From: Acanthochromis polyacanthus
Lineage: Eukaryota; Chordata; Actinopteri; Pomacentridae
Direction: 5' to 3'
Length of the DNA: 64,000 bases
Assembly (NCBI RefSeq): GCF_021347895.1
Contig: NC_067119.1
Location: 10,614,534 to 10,678,533, forward strand
The notes under the pieces were generated by a model. That model was given only the letters and a program-made list of their open reading frames with translations. It did not search any database and had not been told where the DNA came from. Below, piece by piece: positions 26,301 to 38,064 of this stretch (within the stretch, counting starts at the first letter, position 1; each line of letters opens with the position of its first letter). The translations under genes were made by a program, and so were the position numbers.

Positions 26301-29300
26301 TGACAAATTCTTGCAAATTAAATATGTCAACAAGTCAAAGAAGAGACATTTAGTAGATTGTGTAACCATGGCACCAATGGCAATCGTCACAACTATATTT
26401 GGATTTCTCACCTTTATGTTTTTTCATAAAATGGTTCCTCCACAGGCCCAAGACAGTTGTCCGATAGGAGCACAAACCACACAGGAAAGGCTTCACAGTT
26501 CCAGATTTGTGGATGACAAATTTGTTAATGCTGGTGAGAAAATGAGGGGGGAAATAAATTAGCTAACCAATAACCACAAAAAATATACATTGCAGGTTAA
26601 GACAAATAGAGAGCTCTCACATATGTCCAAGTCCAAATTTAGCCATTATAAATATGGTTTTCATTTAGTTATTTTTGCACATGACTAAATTTTAACAGGT
26701 TTTACGGTAAAGGACAGTTGTACAGATGTTTTTCCTTGCTAAGAAAATGCCTTTGGGGGGTAAACATGTACAACAGTAGGCATGATCAATCCATATACAG
26801 TACAGGCTATGAGTCTGTGTTACCTTAATTGACTGGAATCTGTGCATTTCACTCATTTCTAACCATTTGATGCAGAAAAATATTCATTATACTAAAGAAA
26901 ACCATGAAACCATAATGGATAAAACTGCCTGCAAAAACTGTTTAATATTCTGAGTTCTTAACATTTTAATACAAGGTAAAATCTCACTTGTACTAAAAAA
27001 AATCCTCTATGAAGAGGGAACCCTGTTACAGCGCTGATGAAACTAAATTTTGACCATAGTAACTACAGATTGGCTCATCTGTAATCTACACTTAAGAATT
27101 AGCGACCAAAATTAAATAAAGGGTCAAAGTCTCTTCTTACTTGATCTTCAATGCTGAGATCGACGGTTTGCTCAGTTTCTTGATAGCTGCCAGGGCTGCG
27201 TGGCTGCGCTCATGTGAACGCAAACCTTTCATTGACATAAATGTCCGGCCACACTGTTCACAAGCGTGTTTGTCTTGTCTTGACTCCAGCTCTGGTTGCT
27301 CTACATCTGTTTGTTTTGAAGGTGACAGCAGGGGGCTTGTTGGCAATATGAAGGTCTGCACTGGTGTCACGTTCCTCTGGATGAGCTCCTGCAAGGTCTC
27401 CAATTCGGGAAGTACATCTGGCCTGCTCAGCTAAAAATCAAACAGAAAAGGTGATCAAATTCAACTGAATGTAGCTCATGAATGTGGCAAAAGATCAAAA
27501 AGTGTAAATGAGCATTCTGGGAGAATCAGCTTACTGGGACGGTTTGGATCTCCGGTTTTGGAGTGATGACGAGCGACGACTTTCTCTTTGCTGCCTTTGT
27601 CTTGTCTTTCCTCCCTATAGCGTGACGATCCAGATGACGGCAGAGCTTCCTAATTCCAAATAATACTGTTGCGCAGTGGGAACATTTGTAAGTCCCTGTG
27701 GTTTTATTCTTTTTTGATCCTAACGATAACACAGTAAAGTCCAATTTGCAATCAAAGCGATGAAAAATATTGTAGTGGTCAATAAGCAGCTGAGGGGAGT
27801 CAAACATTGAGTCCGGACACATCTTACATTTGACATTTACACATTCCTCAGGTTCAGTAGGCACAGGCAATTCGCTGGGCATCTTGCGTTTACGTATGTT
27901 ATACTTTGCTAGCAGCCTGTACGTGGTAACCGCATCCAGTTTGTGAGTCTTTCGTAGGTGGCAATGCAGATATTTTCGACACGATCCTGCATAGGAACAC
28001 ATGTGGCACTTGTAAAATAGTAACTTGCTCTGTCCTGATGGTGAGTCTGACTGACATGTCTCAGCGGTATCAGGCTGGAGACAGTCTTCAGTTTCCGTGA
28101 TCTTGACTTCTGATGTTTCGTCTTTTAAAGACACAGCCTTCAATACTGAAGCCTGAGAGTCGTAATCATGTTGGTTTTTAGTTTTCTCAGCTGAATGCTC
28201 AAAAACAAACAGCTCACCATGGGTCTTCATACAGTGGACTCTCAGTTTTGACATTGATCCATGAATTTCTAGGCATTTTTGACACATATACCCTCGTTGA
28301 TTCGCACTTCTTCCAATTGTGCACCTGACCGTGTTGGATAAGAGTATTTCAGTTGTTTTAAGCTCATCGGCTCTGGCTACCACATCTGGATGCTTCATTT
28401 GGCAGTGAGTCAGAATTCCATGGTAGCTCGCATTCACATACGGACAGCTTGGACAACTGAAGAATAATATTTTGTTACCGTCTGTTGTTAGGCTCAATTT
28501 TGGTGGCTCAGAGGTGTTTTCTGGTTGCTGAGTTGATGTGGGGTCAGGAGATGTTGGCGCTGGCTTCTCAAAACCCTGTTTGTACACTGGTATGTAGTAC
28601 TTTAAGTAGGCCTCTCTTCCGTGTTTCTTAGCATAATGTCCCGCAAGACGCTTTGTCATGAAATAGATTTTGGAACACAGGACACACTTGTATACACGAT
28701 CCTTTGAAATAGCGTTCTTGTGGTGAACACGCACATGTTGACTGAGCTCAGTTTTTGTTCTGCATGTATAAGAACACTGCTGGCACCTAACCATGGCATT
28801 TATCTTCTTACTTAAAAGGGAAGCCTTTGACACAGATCTCTGGGTGCTGTAGGACTTGGACATTGTTATTGTACTTACAGCTGATGATTTGAGCGTGCTT
28901 TGCACGCTGCTTGCCGCAGTGTCGTTATGTTCCATCTCACGGTGCTTGCTGAGTTTGCTCAGCGTTGCACAGAGTTGTGGGCAGGTTTCACACAAGTGTC
29001 CACGAAATCGCACAATGCCATCAGGATCATTTTTTTTCGAGCATTCATCCCAGTTTTGTACATAAGACAAGTCCACATTAAGACTGCCTGCCTTGGATGG
29101 GAGGGTAGGATGCTTCATCTGGCAGTGAGTGAGAACTCCTTGATGAATGGTGTTGACATAGGTACAATATGGACACTTAAAGATGTGCAAAGGTGTTTCG
29201 ATTTGCTCTGATGGTTTTGGCTTTTCTTCTGACTCTATAGGTTCTGCTTCGTGGTGTTTCATTCCACAGTGAACGCTAACACCATGACGGGTGCTAAAAG

Positions 29301-32300
29301 TTACAGAGCAGTAAGGGCACTTGAATGTTGCTTCATCAGAAGACTTGTCAAATTCAAGAGGCACTTGGAAGGAGTCAAACAGCTCAGGGATTTCATCATG
29401 ATCTTCCATCTGGCTGCTTTCACTTGTCTTTGTGCTGTTCAAGTTATCCAAGTGGTCTTCTTTTGCAGGCAAAGGATGAACAGCACGGTAATGGCGTGCA
29501 ACACTCAACATTGAGCTACTTTTGTAAGAGCATGAGCTGCATGAATACCTCTCAGTTCCCATCTGCCCTCTTTGGGATGTCAAGCTGCCATCATGACCAT
29601 CACGATCACGCATGCCATCAGTGTGCTTTAGTTTTGGCTTCTTTGTTTTAGGAGGATCTTTATCGGGACCGACATATAACAACTTACGTATGTGCCCAAA
29701 GCTTGTCTTAGAACTTGGGTGTCTTTCCTGGTAGTGCTTATAGACTGCTGCTGCGTCTTCGTCAGAGAAAATGCAAAACTCACAGTGATAGCCCGACTGC
29801 AATGCTCCTTGTTTAAAGCATACTCGTAAAACATCTGTGACTGAGTGTACTGTCAGGTGAACCTTCCTTATATGCCTTTTCAAAAGATACACATATGGCG
29901 TACTGTATGCGCATTTGTAGCACCGAAGGGTCCTCTGTCTTTGTAAGGCTCCCACTGGGGAGGATTTGGGAAACTCCTTTGTTTTTTTCGGATTATTTTC
30001 CAGTTTCCCTGGTGATTCCTGACTGGCTTCCTGCTCTAATTTTCGGTGCAATTTCTGTGTTCGTTGGAGAACCATAGAAGTATACTCTTGGACTTGTGTG
30101 GAACTTTTCTCAAAACCACGATGTGTTTTGGAGTAATGGCGCATCACTTCTTTTACAGTACTGTGTCTATAGTTGCAGTAGTGGCAGAAGAACATATGTT
30201 CGTCACCTTCATTCATGAGAGGAAGAGGTAGGCCAGTAGAAAAAGACAACTCCTTCTCATTGTGTTTTGACTTTTCAATTTCATCACGAACTGAAGCTGT
30301 ATATTCAACAACTGATTCACGGCTGGTATGAATACGTTGGTGAGCCTTGGCTTGATGGTTAATTACTCCTTTTGGAGTTGGATTTCCAAAGTTGCACTTT
30401 TGGCAGTAGAACAGGTTTTCTGCACATGCATAAGGATTAAATTGTGCCACAGAAGCATCTGTTTCATTCTCCTCATTATTCTCAACTTTTGTTTCACTAC
30501 ATGCCTCAACACTTGTGGGGGTTTTGGAATGAGAGGGTGGAGGACTTTTTGAGGATTTCGTTTTTTGTATCTCAGCACTGTACAATACAACGTCATCAGT
30601 AAATACTGGTGCATCCATAGAATGTTTTGCATTATGATGACCAATAACACTTCTGACACTGGGACTTGTATAATTGCAAAACTGGCAGTAAAATATTTGA
30701 TCCGGTGAACTGGATGACAAACTGTCCATTTCGGCACTTATTTGCCATTCATATTTGGCAGAAAACTTCTTTCTTTTGCTTCTGTTCTTCACAGATTTCA
30801 CTGTCTTCGTGTCAGAAGACTCTGACTTATTCTGAGATGCTTCTGCTTTGTATTCAGGGTTTTCCAAAAATGACACCTCAGCTTTGTCTTCTGAAGAGCC
30901 TGAGATGTTCTTTAGAGGTGCAGAGCCTTCTATTACTGTCCCAGAATTTGGAGACTTTTCAGGCATCATCTCTGACATTACACAAGTTGACTGTTTGATT
31001 TTTTGAAGCGTAATTTCTTCGTCTGGGTGGCTTTTTTGGTAGTGAACATGCATGACAACAACGGATTTATGACTAAACTTACAGATGTTGCATTTGAACA
31101 AGGCCACATCTGCACCATTAGAGGTGGCATGTCGGGGTGAAGCTGCATTTTTGTCTTCTCCACATGTTACATGGGATCTCTCTGGAGATATTTCTCCTGA
31201 TCTTTCTGAACTGGCCGTTTTTTCACATGTATTACACGAAGACGGCTCCTCCTGCCTATCAGTCACAGAATATCGGCAGAAGAACAAAGAACTCTCCACT
31301 CTATGTGTAGGATGTTTCACCTTGTAATGCTCTCTCAAGTCCCTCACCGTGCTGGTGGTAAATGGACACACAAAACATTTGAAAACCATATTGAGCTGAC
31401 TTGCTGTCATCGTGAATATATCTGGGGCATCTGGATGATTTTCCATGTAGTGCCACTTAAGGTCAGCTGTGCTTAAAAACTTAACTGGACACTCCAGGCA
31501 ACGAAAGGTCGCACTCTGATCATAAATGTCCTGAATGTAGACAGCATTATATCTCACATAAGGGTGGTTGTCCTGATAATGGGCAGACAGACTTTTGATG
31601 CCCACATCACTGTAGTCACAGTGCTTACAACAATAAACATCTGTGCTCTCTGTGTCTCCATTAACTGGATCACCGATCTTTTCTTCTTCATCCTCACTAA
31701 TATCAAATAAAAACTTAGCGCTGCTTAATGAAAGTTGGTCACTTGTATGTTCTTTGTTTGGGAGTTTCGTCTCTTCTTTGTCTGACTTTGATTTTTTAGC
31801 TGGACGACTTTCTGAACTTTCCTTACTGGGCCTTTTGCCAGTGTTGTTAGGAGGTGTCTCGCTTAACTGTGCCTTAGCTTTTGACGGGCTCAGGTCAGTC
31901 ATCAAAAGTTGTTCATTATTCAAAAAATGGTCAGTCACTGTGTTGGAGATATCAATCATGGACTTTGCAGTGACTTTAAATACACCACTACTGTTTGGGC
32001 TTGAGCTTGAGGGAGAGTCCTGCAGAATTAGGGTTCCTTTGGTGCCATCAGCCAGCTTTGCAGTGGGTTTCTCATTTGATCCAGACAATACTGTGAAGTA
32101 CTTGGTGATGGTTTGTAATGGCCTCTTGTATGTTTTCAGATCCTTTACTGGGTTAAGTGAAGATTTAGTTTTTGAGGTAGACTTAACTGAGGAAATCTCT
32201 TTTGCTTCTGCGGTTTCATCGTGCTGGCTTGTTATAATCTCAGTTATTGCGGTGTCCTGGTTTTCAGAAAGGACTGCAGTTTCTAACAGATTGTGATTTT

Positions 32301-32632
32301 CATTTTTTTTCTCGCACTGTTTCTCGTGTTCGTTTAAAATGTCCCGACTAAAAGCTTTAAAATCACAATGCTGGCATTTAAAATTACTTCCTGAACTGCT
32401 GGTACTGTTGTCAGTGTTGGCTTTGTCAGTCTTGATGTATTTTAAACCAGCTTCTGTGAGAGCAGTATCTACATCAAAGCCATGCACCTTGTTGAGGTGT
32501 TCAAAAGGTACACTTTGGATTTGAAGATCAGGATACAGTGATTACACTGGAACGACTTGACCGAGGACCCCTGAGGGACGGCTTGTTTGCTGACTTGCTT
32601 GATGCGGCAAGAGGTGGAAAACTGCATTGAAT
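20309..32632 (-). CDS. znf462-like: ZNF462-like multi-C2H2 zinc finger protein
   Basis: A nuclear DNA/chromatin-associated finger protein by homology to ZNF462. Exons in gene order: 27535-32632, 27141-27430, 26412-26530, 25926-26060, 25598-25841, 24393-24535, 24086-24309, 21497-22685, 20309-20451; the total is about 2,530 codons (human ZNF462 about 2,506 aa). The 5.1 kb exon carries about 21 C2H2 fingers of the ZNF462 style, many ending H-X3-HP (for example CKHCDYSDVGIKSLSAHYQ, CHYCNYRHSTVKEVMRHYS). Later landmarks match the ZNF462 C-terminal half: GLRSHERSHAALAAIKKL, PPDVQRQLNHYN, MIDHIILHREERVVPIEV, NHELVGQVSLDQLD. The exon at 21497-22685 is finger-free and acidic. The stop follows a last finger, CELCGRNLMNSSELQRHIMRH. 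Two oddities: one base is missing inside the first finger (listed separately), and the intron between 25841 and 25926 uses a GC donor. Divergence suggests a fish paralogue rather than znf462 itself. The exact start is unresolved: either the ATG at 32625-32627 or an upstream exon. Confidence 0.9.
25290..25325 (+). ncRNA. Degenerate hammerhead-ribozyme-like motif
   Basis: CTGATGA at 25291-25297 is followed, after AGGGCTAGTATT, by GAAA at 25310-25313. These are the two conserved hammerhead core strings. The 12-nt spacer would be stem II, but only part of it can pair, so activity is unlikely. The following text (GCGCTAATAAATGTGTC, then GACACTGTATGGGAG) resembles the end of a fish retroelement family that carries such motifs; Penelope-like elements are known to contain hammerheads. 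It lies in an intron of the ZNF462-like gene, antisense to it. Confidence 0.5.
32501..32506 (-). other. znf462-like: One-base frameshift in first finger of ZNF462-like
   Basis: On the minus strand the finger CNHCILIFKSKVYL runs into a stop-bound frame, while the frame one base over gives EHLNKVHGF and then the 1653-residue open frame. With one extra base at the AAAA run (TTTT on the minus strand) the spacing C-X2-C-X12-H-X4-H is exact. The exon length is also one base short of a multiple that would satisfy the phases at both ends. It is either an assembly indel or a real mutation. Confidence 0.85.
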
Positions 32633-33019
32633 CTGAGGGATAAACACAAAATACTGTCAAATACTCGACATAATTTGGTGCACTGACTTGAAAAGAACTT
32701 GACTTGTCTTTTGGGTTCTTGAAGACACTTCTCCTGTCATCCATGAGGCTACTTTCGTTCTTACTGACCAATGGGGCATCCCAGATATAAATATATAGTC
32801 ACCCTTTGACTGATTAATAATCCAAAACTTGCATGTGTTGGAGTTTGAAGAGTTAAGAAAGTGAGAAACTCAGAAGCAGTTTCTCCAAACACAACATCTG
32901 CATGCACATTAGACCCAGCAACTGTTTGAGACAAAAACCCCAAGGATCAAACACCTAAACGCAACCTTAGCAATGCTGTATGTGCAGTCGAACGCAGTGA
33001 GTAGTGCATAGACCTATAT

Positions 33020-33200
33020 ATAAGAGACAAAGCAACTTTTCCACAATATGAAAGAACCAGCTCTTTAGGACAAGATTCCGCAGTCCACCTGCATCTGAGG
33101 ACAACAATCTGCACATTCTGGACAGAGAAGACAGATAATTTGAGAGAGAGGTTTAGGATGATGTCTATATTGCACTAGAACAGCAATCTCTTAGACAGTC
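33020..33200 (+). mobile_element. Heavily decayed Penelope-like GIY-YIG fragment
   Basis: The sequence AGAACCAGCTCTTTAGGACA followed by AGATTCCGCAGTCCACCTGC and ATTCTGGACAGAGAAGACAG aligns in order with the better-preserved Penelope-like copy at about 35600-35710 (GAGCCAGTTCCTCAGGACAA, ATTTTGGACAGAGAGGACAG). It has no open frame. It lies upstream of the coding part of the ZNF462-like gene. The related tail at 34181-34245 may belong to the same insertion. Confidence 0.6.
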
Positions 33201-33982
33201 TTTCTTAGAAGGATCATTCTGCAGAATATAAAGGTCTGGCTGCATTTTTTATTCTGCTATACAGTTAAAGATGCAACTGTCTTTGGTGGGGCTAAGTGAA
33301 GGATGTGGCTTTAGTTTTCCCTCAAAATAATCACAAAGGAGGCAAGAACTGTAATTAAAACAGCTAATTCACATGCACACAAATAACTAACAAGGCAGCC
33401 TTACTGAATGACCCAAATCCTTGACAAACTTTAACATTTTCAATGAGTTCACTGGCTAGCCTGGAGGTTCCTGTTGTTGTTTGAAGTGGATTTTGAAAAC
33501 AGCAAGGCACGGAGAGCAGAAGAGGAGGAAAAAGCTGTGCAATCTAAGCAGCTAATGTCAGGCTAATGTCCGGCTAATACATGCAGCCTATATCCAGTGA
33601 GAAAGACTATCAGTGTATTCTGTAAAACGAAATAGTGTGATTGCACTTCTTTAAAGCCGTCATAATCATATCTCAGCTTAGTGTACAACTTTGGTGTTCC
33701 TTCAAAAGAGTGATGGCTGAAATTATTTTAGTGCAACATTTGCGTACAGGGAGACAAACGCTGGGAACAAAATGGATAGCTAACTGCTAAATACAAGTAT
33801 GGCTACTTGCTGCACAATTGAAATGAGTTAGCTGGCTGGCCTGGAGGTTGCTGTGTCATTTCCCATAAAGATGAAAATAGTAACACACACATGGCAGACG
33901 TTGGGAAAGCTGACGAAAGTGATTCATGGCTTATACCCTACATACCGAGGATGGTGCCTATGACAACTTATCAGGTACTTTT

Positions 33983-34083
33983 AATGCAGTCTTGATATCC
34001 CTCCACATGCAGTCTCACCCCCAGTGGAGGGATATCAAGACTGAATGCAGTCTTGATATCCCTCCACATGCAGTCTTACCCCC
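33983..34083. repeat. Compound direct and inverted repeat
   Basis: The 20-mer CAGTCTTGATATCCCTCCAC occurs at 33987-34006 and 34048-34067, and its exact reverse complement at 34024-34043. The two direct copies are also followed by the same ATGCAGTCT-ACCCCC text and start 61 bases apart. The inverted pair could form a perfect 20-bp stem with a 17-nt loop. It sits between the two pieces of the decayed Penelope-like copy. Confidence 0.9.
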
Positions 34084-34180
34084 ACTCACACCTCCAAGCA
34101 TGTGAGTTTGGGTTTTGACCATTAGACATTTGTTTGAGGGTGAAAATATACATGTGGAACTATCTATCAGTTAGTTAGAA

Positions 34181-34245
34181 CTGAATAAGCCTCTTGGATG
34201 AGGGGTGAAACATCTCCAGGAGCTAAAAAGAGAAGTCTAGTTGCT
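34181..34245 (+). mobile_element. Penelope-like element tail fragment
   Basis: CTGAATAAGCCTCTTGGATG followed by AGGGGTGAAACATCTCCAGG matches, with few changes, the tail of the copy ending near 36076 (CTGAAGAAGCCTCTTGGATG, AGAGGTGAAACGTCTTCAAG). The GGATGA...GAAAC arrangement is reminiscent of a hammerhead core but lacks the canonical CTGATGA. Confidence 0.6.
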
Positions 34246-34799
34246 TTATAGTGAAGCTTTTACGATTAAATTGATGTGGATGACTGAAAAACTACACAGA
34301 TGCATTGGAAACACACAGACAACTGGATGCAGTACATACCGTTTTGCATCTTGCATTCCTCTGTCCCCCCAGACCTTTACAAAGAATGACACAGCTATGA
34401 CACACCTAGAGGATCGAGAGCATACATTGTTGCATTGCTTAAGGTTGAAAACCAGCATCATGCATTTCTTCCCTGCTTTGTTACCACTGTTAAAAGTTAA
34501 CGGCTTCACTTTGTTTTTCGCAGGGACTCAAAAACAGAAATGTTTTTCAAATCAAGTATGAACAGAAAATCGGTGCAAAAACGGCAGTAAAAGCAACTCA
34601 ACCTCGGGATTTAACTTACAGTCAGACACGTTCAACAGGAAGGAGATGTAAAACGAGACTAACTGAATAAACTGATAGGAAGTGGACGGCTGCAACTAAA
34701 GAAAATGATCACTGCGCATAGATTGTTTACTCACGCATGCAGGCGAACTCAGGATGAGGCGTATTATGCAATGTTTTGAATCGCTGGTATTGATAGCAT

Positions 34800-34930
34800 A
34801 AAGAGACCACACATTTCCGCCATTTTTCCCGCGAGTAGTGCTCCGTGAGGCTTCTCCTTCCGTCCAACTGCAAACATCGCCGGGTTGCAGCCGCACTTCA
34901 GTTCCGTCCGCAGGCGCAAACTTTCAAAAT
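34800..34930 (-). promoter_or_regulatory. znf462-like: Promoter/first-exon region of ZNF462-like gene (inferred)
   Basis: This is the most GC- and CpG-rich patch upstream of the ZNF462-like coding exon. On the minus strand it contains an ATG in a strong Kozak setting (gggaaaaATGGCGG, ATG at 34821-34823). A short open stretch MAEMC could splice at a weak GT donor (34806-34807) in the phase needed by the exon starting at 32632. That donor lacks consensus, so the first coding exon remains a proposal. Confidence 0.4.
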
Positions 34931-35407
34931 AAAATCGATCAACACTCGAGTCAGCATTAAAATCTCAATAATCTCATGTAGGTGAAAGTACATTTTGATT
35001 GTGTTTGCATGTATTTTAAAAGCTTTGAAAGCTGAAAGATTACGAAATTGTTCCCTACTATTATTCCTCTAAATTCCTGTCAATGAGACCAATTTGACTG
35101 CTGCATGCCATCTGGTTAACCATTAGTGATCTTGCTCAAACTTTATGTAATCTTGCTGCTTCCATGAGCAAAGAGCAGTCACCTCACAGTCCACCAGGTT
35201 TATTTACTTTCTAGAGCTACTTCTGCTAACTCTTGACTCTGCTCAACCACAAGCAAAGCGCACCAAATGTTCTGCTGTTGGCTACAAGAGTGAACACAAT
35301 ATTTTTCATGCTGTGCAAGCAAAAACGGTGGATTCCCATTATTATCTATAACGTTAACACAACAATGGGAAAATCCTTACAGTTATGTTACTATTTCCTT
35401 TGATCAT

Positions 35408-35827
35408 ATGCCCCACAAGTCAGAGCACTCTGGAACTGGGTGGACCAGGCAAAGACTGGTCCACCCAAAAGACCCTACACCACACAGCCAGAAGAGCAGC
35501 CTGATGTATGCAGTTAAATGCAGCGAGGAATGCTCAGATCTCTACATAGGGGAAACCAAACAGCCACTTAACAAGCGCATGGCTCAACACAGGAGAGCCA
35601 GTTCCTCAGGACAAGATTTGGCAGTCTTCCTTCACCTTAAGGAAGAAGGACACTCATTTCAGGACACCAATGTTCAGATTTTGGACAGAGAGGACAGGTG
35701 GTTTGAGAGAAGAGTGAAAGAAGCCATCTCTGAACAGGGGTGGTGGTCTGCGACATCATCTTTCGCCAATTTACAATCATGTCCTTTCAAATCTCCCCAA
35801 AAGAACTGCTCAGCAGACTCATGCTAA
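35408..35827 (+). pseudogene. Penelope-like element C-terminal fragment with GIY-YIG domain
   Basis: A 139-codon open stretch encodes the C-terminal end of a Penelope-like retroelement protein. The GIY-YIG endonuclease region is visible as SLMYAVKCSEECSDLYIGET, then KQPLNKRMAQHRRASS, with downstream HLKEEGHSFQDTNVQILDRE and ERRVKEAISEQ. The reverse transcriptase that should precede it is absent, so this is a 5'-truncated, inactive copy. The open frame suggests it is younger than the related fragment at 33020-33200. It lies in the spacer between the divergently oriented ZNF462-like gene and COQ2. Confidence 0.8.
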
Positions 35828-36080
35828 TGACCACCATTAGCACACGAGGGCTCAGTGACATCTGTGCATTTCAACGACCCCCAGCGATACTCACAACGAC
35901 CATCGTTGAGTAGTCAGACGAGTTTTGGTATCGGTCGTTGGAATAATCGCCCTGGACACACCTCACAGAGGTTTAAAAGCTGAGGCAACACCAACCACCA
36001 CCAGACTGAAGAAGCCTCTTGGATGAGAGGTGAAACGTCTTCAAGGAACTTTCTTAAAGTCCAGTGGATTGATTTAAACA
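35828..36080 (+). mobile_element. Penelope-like element 3' non-coding tail
   Basis: It directly follows the GIY-YIG stop codon and ends CTGAAGAAGCCTCTTGGATG, AGAGGTGAAACGTCTTCAAG, GAACTTTCTTAAAGTCCAGT. The same tail text occurs in the decayed copy at 34181-34245, which supports the end of the element near 36076. Confidence 0.65.
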
Positions 36081-37500
36081 ACTTTGGATGGAAATGGTAC
36101 AGTTAATAGATGTTTAGAGATGATGATTTAAAACTAGTAAACCAGGATAGGAAACTGCATCTTCGCGTCGCCAGTTGCGCTTCACTGCAAACTAACCTTT
36201 CCTGTACACATTTTGCAGTTTTTGTTTTGTCTTTTGGGCATGAGCTCATTCAGACTACATGTTAACTGGCAGTCACTTGAAAGCCATTTGCAATCTGCAA
36301 CTCTACCACTATATTATTAATTTTATGAACACAAACCTTATCTGACAAACTCCCTATGCACATGAATCGCCAGCAGTGATTGTGTGGTGAACTTGATTGT
36401 ATTTTCATATAAAATGATGACTCAGAGAGAAAGTTAGAGATGACAGCAAGTCACAGATGCAGAGTTGTTTTTCACTGAAGGGGGTGTGGACAGCAATGTA
36501 TGAGTTGTACTGAGATTTTCTATAATTTGCTGGAAAGAGGAACAATGTAGAACCTTAAATGCACTGCTTGCTACACACTAAAGTTCACCGGCGGCCAAAC
36601 TGTTATTATCCGAGGGGTCACTATATGACAGTATCTCTAACTTTTAATCCACATGTTATGCTCTCACATTAAATTTCATGTTGCTTTATACTGGAAAAAG
36701 AAATAAACCTTTTGGTTCCTTACAGTTTGAAACATGCATGTTTCTTAACATAATGCAACAATAATTAAAATTAAAGTAAATTATAGCCTGTTTGTATTTT
36801 AATCTGCACAAAGAGGTGTAGTCATCCCTAATGGTTTCGTTGTTGCTGAGTCACTCTTTTAAAAGTAATAAGTATTCACGTGAAAAAAAAAAACGCATGC
36901 TGTAATTTTGATATCACAGATAAAACTTACCGGAAGTACGTAGGTTACGCTAAATTTTACAACTTAAAGTGACAACAGTGAATTTCTTTGCCTTATTTTT
37001 CTCCCCCAACTACCATTCATCTATGGCATGCCCAATATTGTTTCGGATTCTGTTCATATGTGGTAATTTACTGCACATTTGTGTGTGAAGAAGATTAGAA
37101 TAAGCGAACCGGACTTACAAAGTCTTTTTAAAGGGTTTGAAGAAACTCCTTTATACAGAGGTTTCAAGCACCTACTTCATTTACAGCTCACAGCAAAACA
37201 AAGTTTCGCTGTTGTGTTTCTTAAAATATGCATTAAAAGAGTGTTGCAAAAGTGAACCAAAAATAACAAATAAACCAATCAATCTCAAACATTATTTTCA
37301 TCTTCATTTTTTGATATATAATTCGTCTTTAAACAATAACAACAATAATACAAATAATTGCAACGATTGCTACTGTTATTGCTGTTAAAGCATTAGAGAA
37401 GTACTACTGTAATTTCATACAAAACATTGCTATTGGTGCAGCTAAAAAAATCAGTGGAGGATAAGTGTCCCGTCCATTAGCCTTATTGGTTCCGGGCTTA
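36081..37500. other. Spacer upstream of COQ2
   Basis: This AT-rich sequence holds short A/T runs and an AAT/AAC-rich patch near 37335-37355. No exon, RNA gene or recognisable element was found. Confidence 0.5.
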
Positions 37501-38064
37501 CGTTGTTTCCTTCGGAGCAATAATACGCGACGTACCACAACGCGGAAGCATCAGCAGCATTGACCTGATGGGCACCTGTTTTGTGGTTAGTCGTAATTAA
37601 AAACTACGTTTTCGCGCCTGTACCATATAATGTAAGTTTCTTTTGCTTTTATCTTACAGTTTATTTCTTCACGACAAGCTACATATGTTAAACGTGACCT
37701 GAAAATGCTAAATTCAGCTACAGTTAGCAAGCCAGTATCCAAACTTTATTATACCTTCAGCAGTAGCTATAAGTTTACCTTTGCAGCGATAATGTCTACA
37801 GCGTATTCATCTGCATTAGTTAATTTATTTGACAATCTGTCTGACCGTAACAGCTGCAATAATCAGTCAGTTCCACTAGTTGATGCTGCAGCTAAAATCT
37901 CAGTCTTTGTGCAGCTGATTGACTGTTGCACAAAAGGATTGCCTGTTGCAGCAAATCAGTTCTTCTCTGCCATAAAGCCAACGTTAAACTGTTGCGTTTT
38001 GTGTCAAAGGCTGACATCTATTACAGAAGAGAGGAAGATGCTCACTTGACCTGAGAGAGACATC
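37500..38064 (+). promoter_or_regulatory. coq2: COQ2 promoter and 5' leader region, with upstream ORF
   Basis: A CpG-containing patch at about 37500-37625 (GCGACGTACCACAACGCGGA) is the probable COQ2 promoter. A 114-codon ORF runs from 37705 to 38049 and is in the same frame as COQ2, separated by a TGA and four codons. If the leader is unspliced this would be a long upstream ORF; if an intron covers it (a possible donor GTAAGT lies near 37630) it would be removed. I do not recognise the encoded peptide. Confidence 0.45.

Noticed and set aside
28856..30998. Several plus-strand ORFs of 60-110 codons
   Set aside because: All are antisense to the zinc-finger exon; His/Cys codon patterns on one strand create open frames on the other.
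31643..32296. 217-codon plus-strand ORF
   Set aside because: It is the antisense shadow of the large ZNF462-like exon, with no domain and no independent support.
37137..37388. 83-codon ORF before COQ2
   Set aside because: It ends in an AAT/AAC simple-repeat patch (poly-Asn) and has no support as protein.
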